A DNA stretch of 64,000 nucleotides from Serripes groenlandicus. Taxonomy: Eukaryota > Mollusca > Bivalvia > Cardiida > Cardiidae. The stretch covers positions 36,958,903 through 37,022,902 of the forward strand of contig JASEVX010000008.1 of assembly GCA_031761405.1 (NCBI GenBank), written 5' to 3'. This document shows positions 11,037-23,600 of the stretch, piece by piece. The notes beneath the pieces were generated by a model, which had not been told where the DNA came from, ran no database searches, and worked only from the letters and a program-made list of their open reading frames with translations. Both the position numbers and the translations under genes were made by a program. Numbering within the stretch: the stretch's first letter is position 1; every line of letters starts with the position of its first letter.

Positions 11037-11195
11037 TGATCTTGGTCTGCACTTTTCGCGAATGTCATACTAGTCGCATTCACGCGGTGATGGGGTTAAC
11101 AACGGACACATGTGTGTGTTAAATGTCTATGTTATGCTCTTTTGTAAATGCACAGTCCCTTAATTATGTTAATATGTATTTTGTCACATTTTTCA
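11037..11195. repeat. Partial third copy of the duplication-unit start
   Basis: Shares the CTGCACTTTTCGC segment, a following GC-rich patch and the AT-rich continuation with 210-400 and 11440-11600. It is strongly diverged and lies directly upstream of copy B. Confidence 0.6.
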
Positions 11196-11776
11196 AGGTT
11201 TGTAAGTTTAAATATCAATGCTTGGCACATTTTAATTCTTACACACTTTTGAGAACATTGTGAGCAGAGGTGAAAACGTAATTAACTCTTTCGTCGCCGT
11301 ATTTCTGAATCGGACTCTTCCATCTTTAAATTTTAACTTTATATTATTTTACATTTTATGAATATTTTGAGGAAAAATGTGTAGTATTAAGAGCAAATGC
11401 AGATGCAAATCAGTCTGTATAGATATACGGACTGATCTTGGCCTGCACTTTTCGCATGGTACATGCAAATCATCTACGCGCGGCGAGGGGGTTGAAAGGG
11501 ACAACTTTGCTGGTTAAATGTTTATGTTATTCTCTTCTGTAAATCCATGATCTTTTAGTTATGATAATATGACAAGTATGTTTTAATGCAATAAGATATA
11601 TGAACTATGAATGTATTATCATTTGTTATATCTGTTCTTTATTTTCCCTTAGTTTTTATCTATTTATTTGATAGTAGTGTTTATGTGTCTTACAGTTCTC
11701 TGTGAATAATAACAATGTCTTCCAATTTGGGGAATTGCTTATTCAATTTATGAAATTCCGTCAGTCGTTTCGCGCG

Positions 11777-12460
11777 TATTTATGACAACTGTTGGTAACG
11801 ATCTACTAGCGCATCCACGCTACTTTAGCCTCACTTTCAACGAGACACGAATATTCGCAATGGATATTATTCAGATTTACGTAATGTCTCCTGCATATTT
11901 ATGACAACTGTTGATAACGATCTTCTAGCGCATCCACGCTACTTTAGCCTCACTTTCAACGAGACACGAATATTCGCAATGGATATTATTCAGATTTACG
12001 TAATGTCTCCTGCATATTTATGACAACTGTTGATAACGATCTTCTAGCGCATCCACGCTACTTTAGCCTCACTTTCAACGAGACACGAATATTCGCAATG
12101 GATATTATTCAGATTTACGTAATGTCTCCTGTATATTCATGACAACTGTTGATAACGATCTTCTAGCGCATCCACGCTACTTTAGCCTCACTTTCAACGA
12201 GACACGAATATTCGCAATGGATATTATTCAGATTTACGTAATGTCTCCTGCATATTTATGACAACTGTTGATAACGATCTTCTAGCGCATCCACGCTACT
12301 TTAGCCTCACTTTCAACGAGACACGAATATTCGCAATGGATATTATTCAGATTTACGTAATGTCTCCTGTATATTCATGACAACTGTTGATAACGATCTA
12401 CTAGCGCATCAACGCTTCTTTAGCCTCACTTTCAACGAGACACGAATATTCGGAATATTT
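11777..12460. repeat. 120-bp tandem repeat, about 6 units (copy B)
   Basis: Unit starts fall near 11780, 11900, 12020, 12140, 12260 and 12378, a strict 120-bp period. The units are nearly identical, which suggests recent amplification after the A/B duplication. Confidence 0.9.
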
Positions 12461-12778
12461 GAGTCCGTACGTTGGAAAAGGTGCAAGTTAACTGCTTGCA
12501 TTTATGAACAGTATAGGTTTATATCACCGTGTCCACCTGCACATACTCCGTCTTATTAAAATCTACAGAATTGAATAGAAGTTTCTTACAAGCTTTTACC
12601 AGTAATGGGTTAACAGTTTAGATATTGATCAGTCTCTACGGATGCACAGGCTGATCTAGATTTCTGCCGTTCATCGAAGCCAATTTGTTCCTTTTCGCAC
12701 GGATGGATTTATTGGAATGTAAGAGTGTTTGAAAGCTTTCTGTGGCTAATTCGCGAACATTGCAGTGCCAGATCAAAG

Positions 12779-12960
12779 TACAGTCAAACCTGTGTTTAAA
12801 GACCCCTATGAGCAAAGAAAGAAATGGTATTTTTCACAGGTGGTCTTTAATTACAGGGTCATTTATGCAGAAAATGAGTAATTGGAAAATTCAAAGCGTG
12901 ATCGTTATAGACAGATAATTGCTAAACAAAGGTGGTCTTAAGCATACAGGTTTGACTGTA
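12779..12960. mobile_element. MITE with TACAGTC...GACTGTA ends (copy B)
   Basis: Counterpart of 1095-1277 inside duplication copy B, with better preserved ends: CAGTCAAACCTGTG left and CAGGTTTGACTG right, TA flanks. Confidence 0.75.
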
Positions 12961-13159
12961 TGTTCAATGGTTTGTTTTCCTAGATCACGATTCAAGCTAG
13001 GTCTATCCTACAGAGGTGCGATCTGACCCGAATCCTTACTGGTTGAAAAGTTCATTAAGTAGATTTTCATGTGGCGTGACCAATTTAAGGTACAAGTAAA
13101 GGTCAATTTTTGATGACACGCCAAGTAATCTTACATTTGACACATTACGATCAATATAT

Positions 13160-13420
13160 GAGCCGTCTCACGAGAAAAAACAACAGTGTGGACTCTACGT
13201 TAAGTATCGACCCGGATCAGCCTAAGCATGCCGCGCAGGCTAATCCGGACCAACTCTTTTCGCCTCCTGTTGATTTTCTGTTTCAGAAATCATTACTCTC
13301 TAAGTCTTTTCCCCTGAGACGGAATGTGTCGGTCGAATTAGCTTGCGCGGACTGCACAAGCTGATCTGGGTCGATACATTACACAGAGTCCATAATGTTG
13401 GTTTTCTCGCGGGACGGCTC
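13160..13420. mobile_element. GAGCCG MITE, uninterrupted (copy B)
   Basis: Ends GAGCCGTCTCACGAG and TCTCGCGGGACGGCTC, with ATAT on both outer sides (AATATATGAG and CTCATATG). It is the intact counterpart of the split copy at 1477-1494 plus 4472-4999. Confidence 0.88.
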
Positions 13421-13826
13421 ATATGTAGGTCATGTTGACCGACTGAGGTAGCCAATTCTTTCACACCGTCCGACAAAATGGGATGGTCCATGTTCAAAGG
13501 TACACGTTGACACGTGTGCATTGTATAGGTTCAGATCAGCTTCTGTGGAATTTAAGAATAATCTACACAATTTACAAGACATTTTTTAAAATATCAATTA
13601 AAAGTGATTTGTGTTTTATTGACACCTTGACCGAACTGTGTGGATACACAGACTGATCATGATGTTCACTGTTCGCAAATCACAGACACATATTGAAACC
13701 GAGCTCTAGCTGCGATCAGACTTTGTTCAGACGCGAATTAATTCTATAATCGAACAAATCAGAAATTAATTTTGAGAATAAATTTGCTTCTGATCAATCA
13801 GATACTTGCGCACATAGAGTGCGTTA

Positions 13827-14072
13827 GAGCCGTCCCGCGAGAAAACCAACAGTATGACCTCTGCGTAATATATCGACCCAGATCAGCTTGCGCAGTCCGA
13901 GACTGATCCGGGCCGACACATTCCGTCTCAGGGGAATAGAGGTATAGAGAAACAGAAAATCAACAGGAGGCGAAAAGTGTCTGTCCGGGTAAGCCTGCGC
14001 GGCATGTTTGGGCTGATCCGGTTCGATACTTTACGCAGATTCCACAATGTTGGTTTTCCCGCGGGACGGCTC
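13827..14072. mobile_element. GAGCCG MITE with extended right arm (copy B)
   Basis: Ends GAGCCGTCCCGCGAG and TCCCGCGGGACGGCTC. The right flank (14073-14163) is the reverse complement of the left flank of the copy A element (5392-5472), while its own left arm is almost gone. Confidence 0.85.
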
Positions 14073-14254
14073 GTTTATAGATTTAAAGCAAGGGTGTACC
14101 TTTTTACATGGAACGATCTTAAATGGAAATGAGGGCTAGGAGATCAAAACAAATGTCACACGGTCAGTAAATGTTCAAGAATCAAAGCACTGAACGTACT
14201 TACAGCAATGAGCTCACTGCTGATAACGGATCTCAATTAGACCTTATTATTATT

Positions 14255-14420
14255 GTTCGGTGTTTTACGCCGCTTTCAACAATTGTTCAGTTATATCACG
14301 GCGTTTCCTGGGTAAGTTACCAGTAATACTGTTCCTTTTATTCTGACACCAGCCAGTCAGTCGTAATGCTAACCCCGCAATCCTGAGCGCCAATGATAGC
14401 CCTTACTATCGATCTCAAAT
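14255..14420 (-). mobile_element. SINE 3' part (second family), copy B
   Basis: Counterpart of 5845-6015 in the duplication; ends in GGCGTAAAACACC on the minus strand. Its left side is cut by the insertion at 14421. Confidence 0.7.
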
Positions 14421-14993
14421 AGACATAGATTTATCCGAAAATATAAAAAAAATATAAAAAGAGGGAATTTATATATCTGTAAGCATTCTTTCCTTGTAAT
14501 AATATCTTCAAAAGGAGCTCTCTGTCAAATCGCGTTTGCATGTTGGTAAGGACATTTAAATATTAAACGATCATCATTTGTTTTTAAAAAGAAGATGGAG
14601 AAAAGAAATGGAAGCCTACTGCACGGCTCGAAGTCGAACTACCTGCTAGGTAGCGTGGTGTCTTCAGCATTACGCTACTCCAACTTTATATTGTATTTTT
14701 GGTCTCTATAAATAATGGAATGATACAGTAGCACTTCACGCGTGATCAACCTATGATTTCATCAGTAGGCGTAGGAATACATTTTCATAAATTTAGAAAT
14801 TGCAATATATTATCAACAAATGTTTCGTCCGTTATTTCTATGATGTAAGTAATGTTACTTCAAGTCCGTTATTTCTATGATGTAAGTAATGCAACTTCAA
14901 TTCCGTTTTCCAGCAGACATAGGTTTAACCGACCGATAGTCTGGCTTTTAAGACGAGGACTATTTTCTTTAGGAGATTTTGGCGGTTCAAATC
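14421..14993. mobile_element. ~575-bp insertion present only in copy B
   Basis: Interrupts sequence that is continuous in copy A at about 6019. Possible 6-bp duplication TCAAAT on both sides. It contains a tRNA-like stretch on the minus strand (CGCTACCTAGCAGGTAGTTCGA) and a direct repeat of TCCGTTATTTCTATGATG (about 14829 and 14865). Probably a SINE-like or composite insertion; family not recognised. Confidence 0.5.
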
Positions 14994-15109
14994 TACAGGC
15001 TTACGACGACTATCTTTGGAGTTCGATAACCATAGCAACCTGCTCTTACGATTCATCTTCTACTCATGTGTGATATTGCATGTTCGTTAAGTGATGACTA
15101 GAATCAATA

Positions 15110-15328
15110 TTAACCCTTTCCAACCTACAGACACTGTTTACGCATCTGCAGCAGACGATTTTTTAATACGTCGGAAAAAAAAAAAAAAAATGCTCACCAT
15201 TTGCTACAATGTTTCCAACCCTATTCAATAATTTAACTTTCCCAAATAGAAATGTTGTAAGCTTTTGCATATATGCATTTTCAAAGTCGACTGATGTAGA
15301 ATTCTCGAATGTGGATGGGAAAGGTTAA
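15110..15328. mobile_element. TTAA MITE (copy B)
   Basis: Counterpart of 6139-6356, bounded by TTAACCCTTTCC and GGAAAGGTTAA. It differs by an expanded A run at 15176-15190. Confidence 0.85.
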
Positions 15329-15441
15329 TATATATTCTGGTGGAACAGAGCCTGTTCGTTTGACTTAGTGGATCGTTGCAGCTGAAGTGCAAGCTAAAGT
15401 TACATTGATCAGAATGTGCCTTAACACAAGGTTATCCGAGT

Positions 15442-16274
15442 TACCATTGTATTATTGTACTTTCATTTAAAGGGAGTTTCCAAATAATTTCGGGTATGTT
15501 TCAAAGTCGTCTGCTGCAGAAGTGTTGTATGTGGGAACGGGTTAAATAACACGGACTATCGGCCCTGTCCACTCCACTCGTTACAGAATAATTTAGACGC
15601 GTCTACATCTGGATACTTTTGATCAACAAATAAAATAGTAAAATGAACAAAGGGACAAGTGTGTGGGGGGGGGGGGGGGGGGGGGGGGGGTTAACAAACA
15701 CACATAACCATATACAGCAAAAATGTATTCATATTTAATGTTTATTGGTTTCTATTTCCCTACAATATGAGTACCAAAAATATATCGACGGATCCTCTGT
15801 TAACATCATGGTAGCGACACTATTTATATATATATAACTACAGAAATGTTAATTAGTTGATTACACGTCTCACAGAGATATACATTATCACACAATTAAA
15901 GCTGTTTGGGCATAAAACAATGGGAAAATAGTTCATGCCGGTTTTTGTCGTTTTCGAATATATATTCTTTTCAGCCGATGCATTTAGCTTGATGTTGTTT
16001 CAAACACGCTCGAAGTACAGTGAGTATGTACCTTAGTAGTGGAAAACTAAACTACTTAAAACTTTGTTTTAAATTAATTTCTTTGCGTTTAATCCATTCC
16101 TTCCATTGTCTAACATTTCAAGTACAAGGGAAAGAACCTCTACCGAATTTTCAACTAAATCTACGGATTACCACCCTTGGTCTGAGAATACATAATCCGA
16201 GTCCTAAGTATCGTACTTTGCCAATCATAGTGATTCGTGAAGTATAAAGTGCGAAGTGTAGATAAAGATCAATC

Positions 16275-16278
<4 letters not shown>
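15442..16278. other. Gap without recognised gene; 26-bp poly-G tract
   Basis: A right-end TTAA-MITE remnant lies at 15495-15545 (AAAGTCGTCTGCTGCAGAAG, GGGAACGGGTTAA). 15665-15690 is an uninterrupted run of 26 G. The remainder is AT-rich with no splice-supported frame. Confidence 0.6.
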
Positions 16279-16312
<34 letters not shown>

Positions 16313-16315
<3 letters not shown>

Positions 16316-16505
16316 GCTGATCTCGGCCTGCACTTTTCGCTTGTGACATACAACTCGTCTACGCGTGAGGAGGGGGTTAAAAAGGGACAATTTTGTGGGT
16401 TTAATATTTATGTAATTCTCTTCTGTTAATCTATATTCTTTTAGTTATGTTAATCTGTATATGCTATAAAACAAGTATGTTTTAATGCAATAAAATATAT
16501 GATGA
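16313..16505. repeat. Partial fourth copy of the duplication-unit start
   Basis: Aligns with about 11430-11605: CTGCACTTTTCGC, then a run ending in AACAAGTATGTTTTAATGCA. It follows directly on a (TA)n run at 16279-16312. Confidence 0.65.
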
Positions 16506-16830
16506 TGATTCATGATATCATAATCAACAGTCTCTGAGAACAATCATGAGTTCTTCACAACTGCACAATGGTCCCGATATCCTAAAAGTAAAGCAATGGA
16601 TTTCGGGAACTGTAGGTTGATAGTTAGAATCTCTGTGGCGAAAGTATGATCCATTCTGATAAGACCTGCTGGTGAGCCGTCAGGTAGTTTAATAAAAAGG
16701 AACAAAATGCCAGTTTGCCTTATGCGTGGGGCAAATGGTGGGTTTCGGGAAGCAAAATGTGTTCAGGAAGAAAACGTCTCATCATTAAGATATGACCGAC
16801 CCTTTCGATAGTGATGACACTATTATAAAT

Positions 16831-17012
16831 GAGCTGTTCCACTAAAAAACCAACATAAAGTATCGACCCGGATCAGTCAGAAACCATTACACCATATCTC
16901 TATCTCCCTGAGACGGAATGTGTCTGCCCCGATTAGCCTGTGCGGACTGCGCAGGCTGGTCTGGATCGATACATTACGCAGAGTCAGTACTGTCGGTTTT
17001 CTCGTGGAATTA
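16831..17012. mobile_element. GAGCCG MITE, decayed and internally deleted
   Basis: Left end GAGCTGTTCCACTAAAAAAC; interior GCGGACTGCGCAGGCTGG and ATTACGCAGAGTC; right end degraded to GGTTTTCTCGTGGAATTA. Confidence 0.7.
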
Positions 17013-17296
17013 TAATGTTAACGGTCACTATGTTAGGCACACAACTTATAACACTAAGTACAAAAGGTTAGTTCCTTCTTTATTTGACTTGTATAAAGCA
17101 GCCACCTGACCTGTGTTCAGCATCAACATTTTTACTCTCCCAATGGTGGCTGCTTAAGACAAGTTTTAGTGTAGAAAGACCTGTGAAGGGATTGCACAGT
17201 GAGTCATTATCTTTAGTGGACGAAAACCAACCCATTAGCAATGAGGAAGATAAAGATAACCGCAGTTGTTTGATCATATGTTTTGGTGATATAAAT

Positions 17297-17522
17297 CCTT
17301 TTCCGCATGCAGATGCATGTTGACGCGTCTCAACAGACGACTTTTGAAAACATTGTGACAAAAGGAGGAATTGCTCAGAATGAGCGGTTACCTATTTGTT
17401 CACAATATTTTAAACTCCATTAAATTATACCAAGTATGTACCTTTGTAGAGATGTTTAATAGCTTTGCCCAGAAATGATTTAAGTCGACCGCCGCAAACT
17501 TGTTGCAAACGGGAAATGGTTA
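17297..17522. mobile_element. TTAA MITE, diverged
   Basis: TTTTCCGCATGCAGATGC, then CAGACGACTTTTGAAAAC, the core ACAAAAGGAGGAATTGCTC, and the right end CGGGAAATGGTTAA. The left TTAA is lost. It ends about 80 bp before the start codon of gene 1. Confidence 0.65.
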
Positions 17523-17604
17523 AATTTCCTTTGTTTCAAGTAGATCTACTTCTTCAAGTTATGGGAAAGGGAAATAAGAACTGTTTGGACGGATAGCTGA
17601 CAGC

Positions 17605-17682
17605 ATGCTGTCGTGGTTTTTGTTCGCTGTTGGTTTCTCTGTTTTTATTTCTCTAAATGGACTTGGTGTAGACATATATGAG
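17605..17682 (+). CDS. Gene 1 exon 1: signal peptide
   Basis: 26 codons from ATG to GAG, followed by GTCAGA as donor. Hydrophobic from residue 3 to 17. Chosen because its length, phase and signal content match exon 1 of the paralogue at 43833-43910; without splicing the frame stops four codons later. Confidence 0.72.
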
Positions 17683-20600
17683 GTCAGACTTTAATTTATT
17701 AACCCCTTTCCCACATGTCTTTGTTAGTATTTTGGTTTACGCCGTTTACAATAATTTTCAGTTATATGTACATAACGTAGCCTGTTCTATTAATCCTGAA
17801 ACCAGCAAGTCAGGCATAATGTTTAGCTCACAACCCTGAGCGCCAAGGAGGGAAAGCCATTACTACAATTGCTAACGTGTTTTGTATGACCCGACCGGAG
17901 ATCAAACCCGCCGATTTTCCTCATGTTACACATACAACGAACCTGTTACGTAACGCACTGCTTTGAAAGTATGAAGGAAAAAGTATAGGAGCACTTCACA
18001 CGTAAATGTTTCATTACTTAATAGAAAACATTGTGACTCATCATTAACATTTTCTTCTCTTACAACAATGTTTTCAGTTTCAAAAGTCGTCTGCTCCAGA
18101 TACGATAAAATATTTCCGCATCTTTGATACCTTAATGTCTGACCTTTTTGTTCCCTTTTCTTCAATGTCGCATACCAATTGTCTTTAAGTTCCCCAAATT
18201 CGTATTTATTAATTCAGGACATTTCAGATTGTGTACTCAAGCAAGGGTTGCTTAAATAGTTTGGATATTTATGATCACCGAGAACATTTAATTTCTTATG
18301 TGTGTGAAGTTGGCTCTGTGATCGGTCATCGGCCATCGGTGACTAAAACCGGAACGCCGACCTGGAACACCGAGCTCGGCCGTAGGTGTTCGAATTTATA
18401 TATAAATTCGAACACCGATGGCCGAGCTCGATAGTCCAGACATTAATTTATTTCCAAATTTGCTATACGTACATGTATTAAGAACATATGAGCCGTTCTA
18501 CGAGAAAACCAACAGTATGGACTCTGCGTTATGTATCGACCCAGATCAGCTGGGCCGACACATTCCGTCTTAGGGGGATAGAGGTATCAAGTAATGATTC
18601 CTGAAACAGAAAATCCACAAGAGGCGAAACGTGTCTGTCCGGTTTAGCCTGCGCGGCATGTTTGGGCTGATCCGGGTCGATACTTTACGCAGAGTGCACA
18701 ATGTTGGTTTTCTGGTATATTGACAATACTGACCATGCCCTTTACACAAATATAATCGTACTCATGTATACATATCTCAATCAAATCTAAATTCTGTGCC
18801 ATCTGTACCATTACATGTTGTTTTTGTAAAACATTCAAGTTTAACGTATACGATGAAAGTCCGTGTGCCTCATCGCACAACATACGGGATACTTTCGTTA
18901 ACTCGACAACTCTTATCTCGATATATCGCTTAACTGTAAGTGAAAAGCTGTACCATTGCATGTAAACAACGAACACTGTTGTTATAAGACGCTGAGCACA
19001 TTATGCGCTATTTCTTTTTTCTACTCTGTTTTTAAGGTGCTTTGCAATAACATTAATTCAAAGCAATGCATTAAACAGATAGTATGATAGATTGGTTTCT
19101 CTGTATTAAAATGTGGATATCTCGAAATATGAATAGCTTAAAGTAATTTCGTTGGTCCTTTGGACTTTGAGTTAACGAGAGCGGACTTAATCTTCACTCT
19201 CTTAGGTTTATATAATCGATTAAAAACTATGACTTTTACACACGGTAATATTGTTGTTTCCGCCATTTTCCGCCATTTTACCGTATATCTAACGCATTTG
19301 CATATGAGCCGTTCCACAAGAAAACCAACATGATGGACTCTGCGTAATGTATCGACCCAGATCAGCCTGTGCAATCAAGCTAATCAAGGCCGACACATTC
19401 CGTCTCAGGGGGATAGAGGTATAGAGTAATTATTCCTGAAACAGAAAAACCGATTGAGGCGAAAAGGGTCTGCCCGGATTAGCCTGTACTGCATGCTTAG
19501 TCTGATCCGGGTCGATACTTAACGCAGAGACCACACTGATGGTTTCCTCTTGGAACGGCTCATATGTTGTTTATATTTCCAGGCGGACCCTTACCTTCCT
19601 TATGACGAGCTGATAAGACAGGCTCCTGTACAATTACTTGAGTTTAAATGGTCGAATTGCAACAACCAAACAAAGAAAGCTGTAACGCTAACCTCCCTTA
19701 GCGTGAAACCCGACCCTGTTCAGATCGGTGGTAAAGTAACGATGTCTGGTGCGATTAATGTTTCACAAGACGTGGGTGTGAGCGGAGAGGTTTTGTCGGT
19801 AAGGGATTATTACAGCTGTTGGTTCATCTGATACTATTTGTCACGGTATAGACATTTTTTGTTCAGATTGAAGTTAAAATATTAAAGTGAATATACTGTT
19901 ATAAATACCTTCTAATGTATGTGTATTAATTGAAGAGTTTGACAGACCAGTGCAGATGCACAGTTTAACAAAGGCATTTATAATCCGCCCCAGAAATCTA
20001 TAAACAAGCATAAAACTGTATGTTCAATATTTACTGCCAAACCATTAGGTTAAGAATCGACCACATATGTACCGGTATTCACGGAAAAACCCATAGCTAC
20101 TGCCTTGAAATAAGCAAAACACGTTTAGCCCTTGGTGGGTTATTATGGGACTAAGAGCAAACTAAAACAAAATATAATCGTTTGGTTCTTGCCTCTTTAT
20201 CTTAATGTAATGGCAAAACATAAGTTCAACTAAACAACGTTTTGTTGGATGCCAACCTGACCAAGATTGAGTTATATGTCGACATGCTCCACTACAGTCG
20301 TACTTCTAATTTAACTAACTCATTTGGCAATTTCCTTGTTGGGTATTATTTTTGTGACCAGATGCCGATCGGGGAATATCTTGTTAAAGCCAAACGATGT
20401 CTAAAGGTTTAATTTTGGGTAGTCACACATGTTTAAATGTCCATTTTCCCACGGCCCGCCTCATTTTTATTCACATATTTTGAGAATCTTGCTTTGCCAT
20501 CGTCCGGGTGTTTATTCACATTAACCTCTTTAAAACATGCTTATAAACTTCGAAAGGATTCAGTCTTGAAATGTTATATATGAAATATAAATACAATACA

Positions 20601-23600
20601 ACTGATGATCGTTTTGTTATGTTTTACGAAAGTAAATGCAATGCAAGAGTAATGCTCCTTCTTAATAAAAGGTCAATAACAAGTTTATCGAAACGAATAT
20701 GGTAAGAACAATCTCATTAAAATCAGACCGAGACTTCGTTTGCTTGTATATATAGATATGTTAATCTTTGCGTCAGCCAATCAAAGTGTCGCTTTCCGAA
20801 ACGTTCGGTATAATACAGATAAGATAACCCATATACATAAACGGCATAGAGAAGCGGTTATTTGCGAGAGGAATCGAACCGAGTGTTGGTTGTATCGTGC
20901 GATTTCAACGGACAAATCAAAGTACTGAACGTATTGAGTACTAAAAGTACTGAAGGTAGAATTGTGATCGGTTAAGAGGAGATGCAGAAGTGCATAAAGA
21001 AATATTTATCTAAAATAATTCCCCACCATGACAGAAAAGTAATGATGCATCAGGACAGAATGAAATATTTCCAAGATCATAAATTCTTGTTGGTCTTGTG
21101 AAAGTTAATTGACCCCAACTCCGAATATATCATTCGGTCCACATACAACATTTTTGATTATCATATTATCCAATAGTTCTACGGAAATCCCGAGTTTATT
21201 TGAAGCTAAACATTCAATTTCCCCCTTTTTAGATTCCACCTGGTTTCTACGACATTCAACCAATCAATAAGACTTAAAACATGTAGAGGGTCACTGAATG
21301 AACAGTTATACTAAATTATTTTGAAATCAGACAAGCACTTTCATAAGAATGTAGTTTTAAAGTGTTATCATTGTGCCCCTTTTCGTATACCGCCTGATTG
21401 CCATGTCAACCAATCATTATGAATATAGTTGTAAAGAGTTTTACAATGATACTATTATACCACATTATATTGGTATCAGACAAGCTAATTAAGAGAAGAA
21501 TATTATGCTAAATTATCTTGAAATCAGACAAGCACTTTGATAAGAATGTAGTTTTAAAATTGTATCATTTTGCTCCTTTTCTTATACCGCCTGATTGCCG
21601 TGTTTAACAACCAATCATTATGATTATAGTTGTAGAGTTATCCAATGATACTATTATACCACATTATATTGGTATCAGACAAGCTAATTCAGAGGAGAAT
21701 ATTTTTAAAAATTGGGCAAATTTCATCCTTTCTGATGCCGCAGAAGTTATCCGTAGAAAATAAATATACCGCGCAAATTCTTCATTTGCCGCAATATTTC
21801 CAAAAGTCATCTGCAGCAGAGGCGTCACAAATGGTCTGGATGTAGGTAAGGGTTGATATCTCAGATGTATTTGTTTGAATATTTCAGAATAGCATAGAAG
21901 ACATTGTGGCAAAAGGAGGTATTGCTCTTTATGTCTCCTTTTGCCATAATGTTTTCAAAAGTTGTCTGCAACAAATATATCTGCAAGTGGAAAAAAATAA
22001 AATATCAAGAACACAAATACATTGTCAGAAGGAATATTACTATTTCTGTCACTAGAGGGAACAAAGGATTACCATTTACAAAGCGTAATTTCTTCAGACT
22101 GTCGTAAAAAAGTTATTTGAAATCGTGACGAAAAAGTGTGAGGACAGATAGACGGACAGACAAACAGACGCCGGACAAAAAAAAATGTAATTCCTAAGTG
22201 CTTTCCATGCTACGCAGGTGACACAAAAATGGTGTTTTGAGTCATTTACATCACATTGCTTCTAAATTTCACTTGTAACTATGGTAGCCTTGCTATCGCA
22301 ATTCTATCAAAATGGTTACTATTCAACAAGAGCACTCGGTCAAAATCGCTTCTTTTCTCGTTTATGTATATGTGTTCTATTGATACGAAACTATTTTATA
22401 GGCGACAGTTTGATTGACTTAAGGTCAATCTGAGACGACCTGTCTCTGTAGGAGCGAATGATACTATAGGGCAGGTCTCGTTTTAAGAGAATTGGGGTTA
22501 CCGTACATTACAAACATATTATCTAGTCTTATTTTTCGTTATTATCAGGGTGATATGGCATTGAAAATGAAGGTAGGACTCGTATACAAGGACATTTGTT
22601 CTATATTTGGGCCAAATATATGCCACAAACCTGACTTATGTGGTTTTCTGAAGACGGTGTCCAAAAAGTGTCCGACATTAGTGAAGGCACAGGGCAATAA
22701 TTGCACCTGTCCGATCAAAAAGGTGAGGAGCAAACTCAAAACAGGTATTCAAAATGCACTTCACATTTCTTGACATATCAGCGTTTAGTTAAAGTACTCA
22801 TGCATTACCATTTCTTCATAAGATACATCGCCAAACGTATCATTAAGCTTACGTAGTATATCATTTACGGTATCCTTCTCTTTCAAATAGACAAGCATCT
22901 TCCTAGCTGTACGTCTAAGGGAACGCCTCATCTTCCGCGCATGGTCATTGATTAGACAATTTACTTCAAATCTCAATTTCTTGACAGAAACATCAACCTT
23001 CGGTGGTGGATCATCACCTGAAAAACCTGGCATCTTAGGAATATATGGAGAAAGTGTATGGACATAACTGTGCTCTTATGCAGAAAATGTTAAAGCATCT
23101 GCCAAGGTCTTCAGTCTGCTAGGTCAACGGTTCAAGTCGATATTTCCTCCGTAAAATAGGTATCATCTTCTCCTCTATCGAATCCTCCTTGGCTACCTTA
23201 CTGTCTGGTGGACTACCCATCAATATACAAACTGATGCAAATAAATGGGAATGAGAAAATACAAACAGATATGTCTCTAGTTTCAAGATGGGTATTCAAA
23301 TTATGCGGGGTTTTATGTAGCCATGGTACATGTATAAGGTGACACTTATACTGCATTGCTAAAGAGCTAATTTGTGTAACGACCTGCTAGCGCATTGGCA
23401 TTCGAATAAATGGTCCAAGGTTCGAACCTTGGTCAGATCGGGTTTTGTACGACTGTATCAAGTGCGCCCAACAAGGGACTACATAGGTAAAGCCTCTTTT
23501 TTGGTGTTTTACGCCGCTTTCAACAACTTTTCAGTTATATAACGGTACATGTATTTCCTGGGTAAGTTACCGGTAATACTAGTCATTTTATCATGACAAC

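Larger units (their letters stand above)
11219..15441. repeat. Segmental duplication, copy B
   Basis: Second copy of the block at 1-6471, same orientation. It lacks the extra DNA at 1495-4471 and the SINE at 4658-4962, but has six 120-bp units against two, and its own insertion of about 575 bp (14421-14993). Shorter relics of the opening part of the unit occur at 11037-11195 and 16313-16505, so at least four copies of that part existed here. Confidence 0.85.

Noticed and set aside
14600..14690. tRNA-like stretch on the minus strand
   Set aside because: It has a weak B box and a CTAGCAGGTAG segment, but the arms do not pair as a tRNA. It is part of the copy B insertion and probably SINE-derived.
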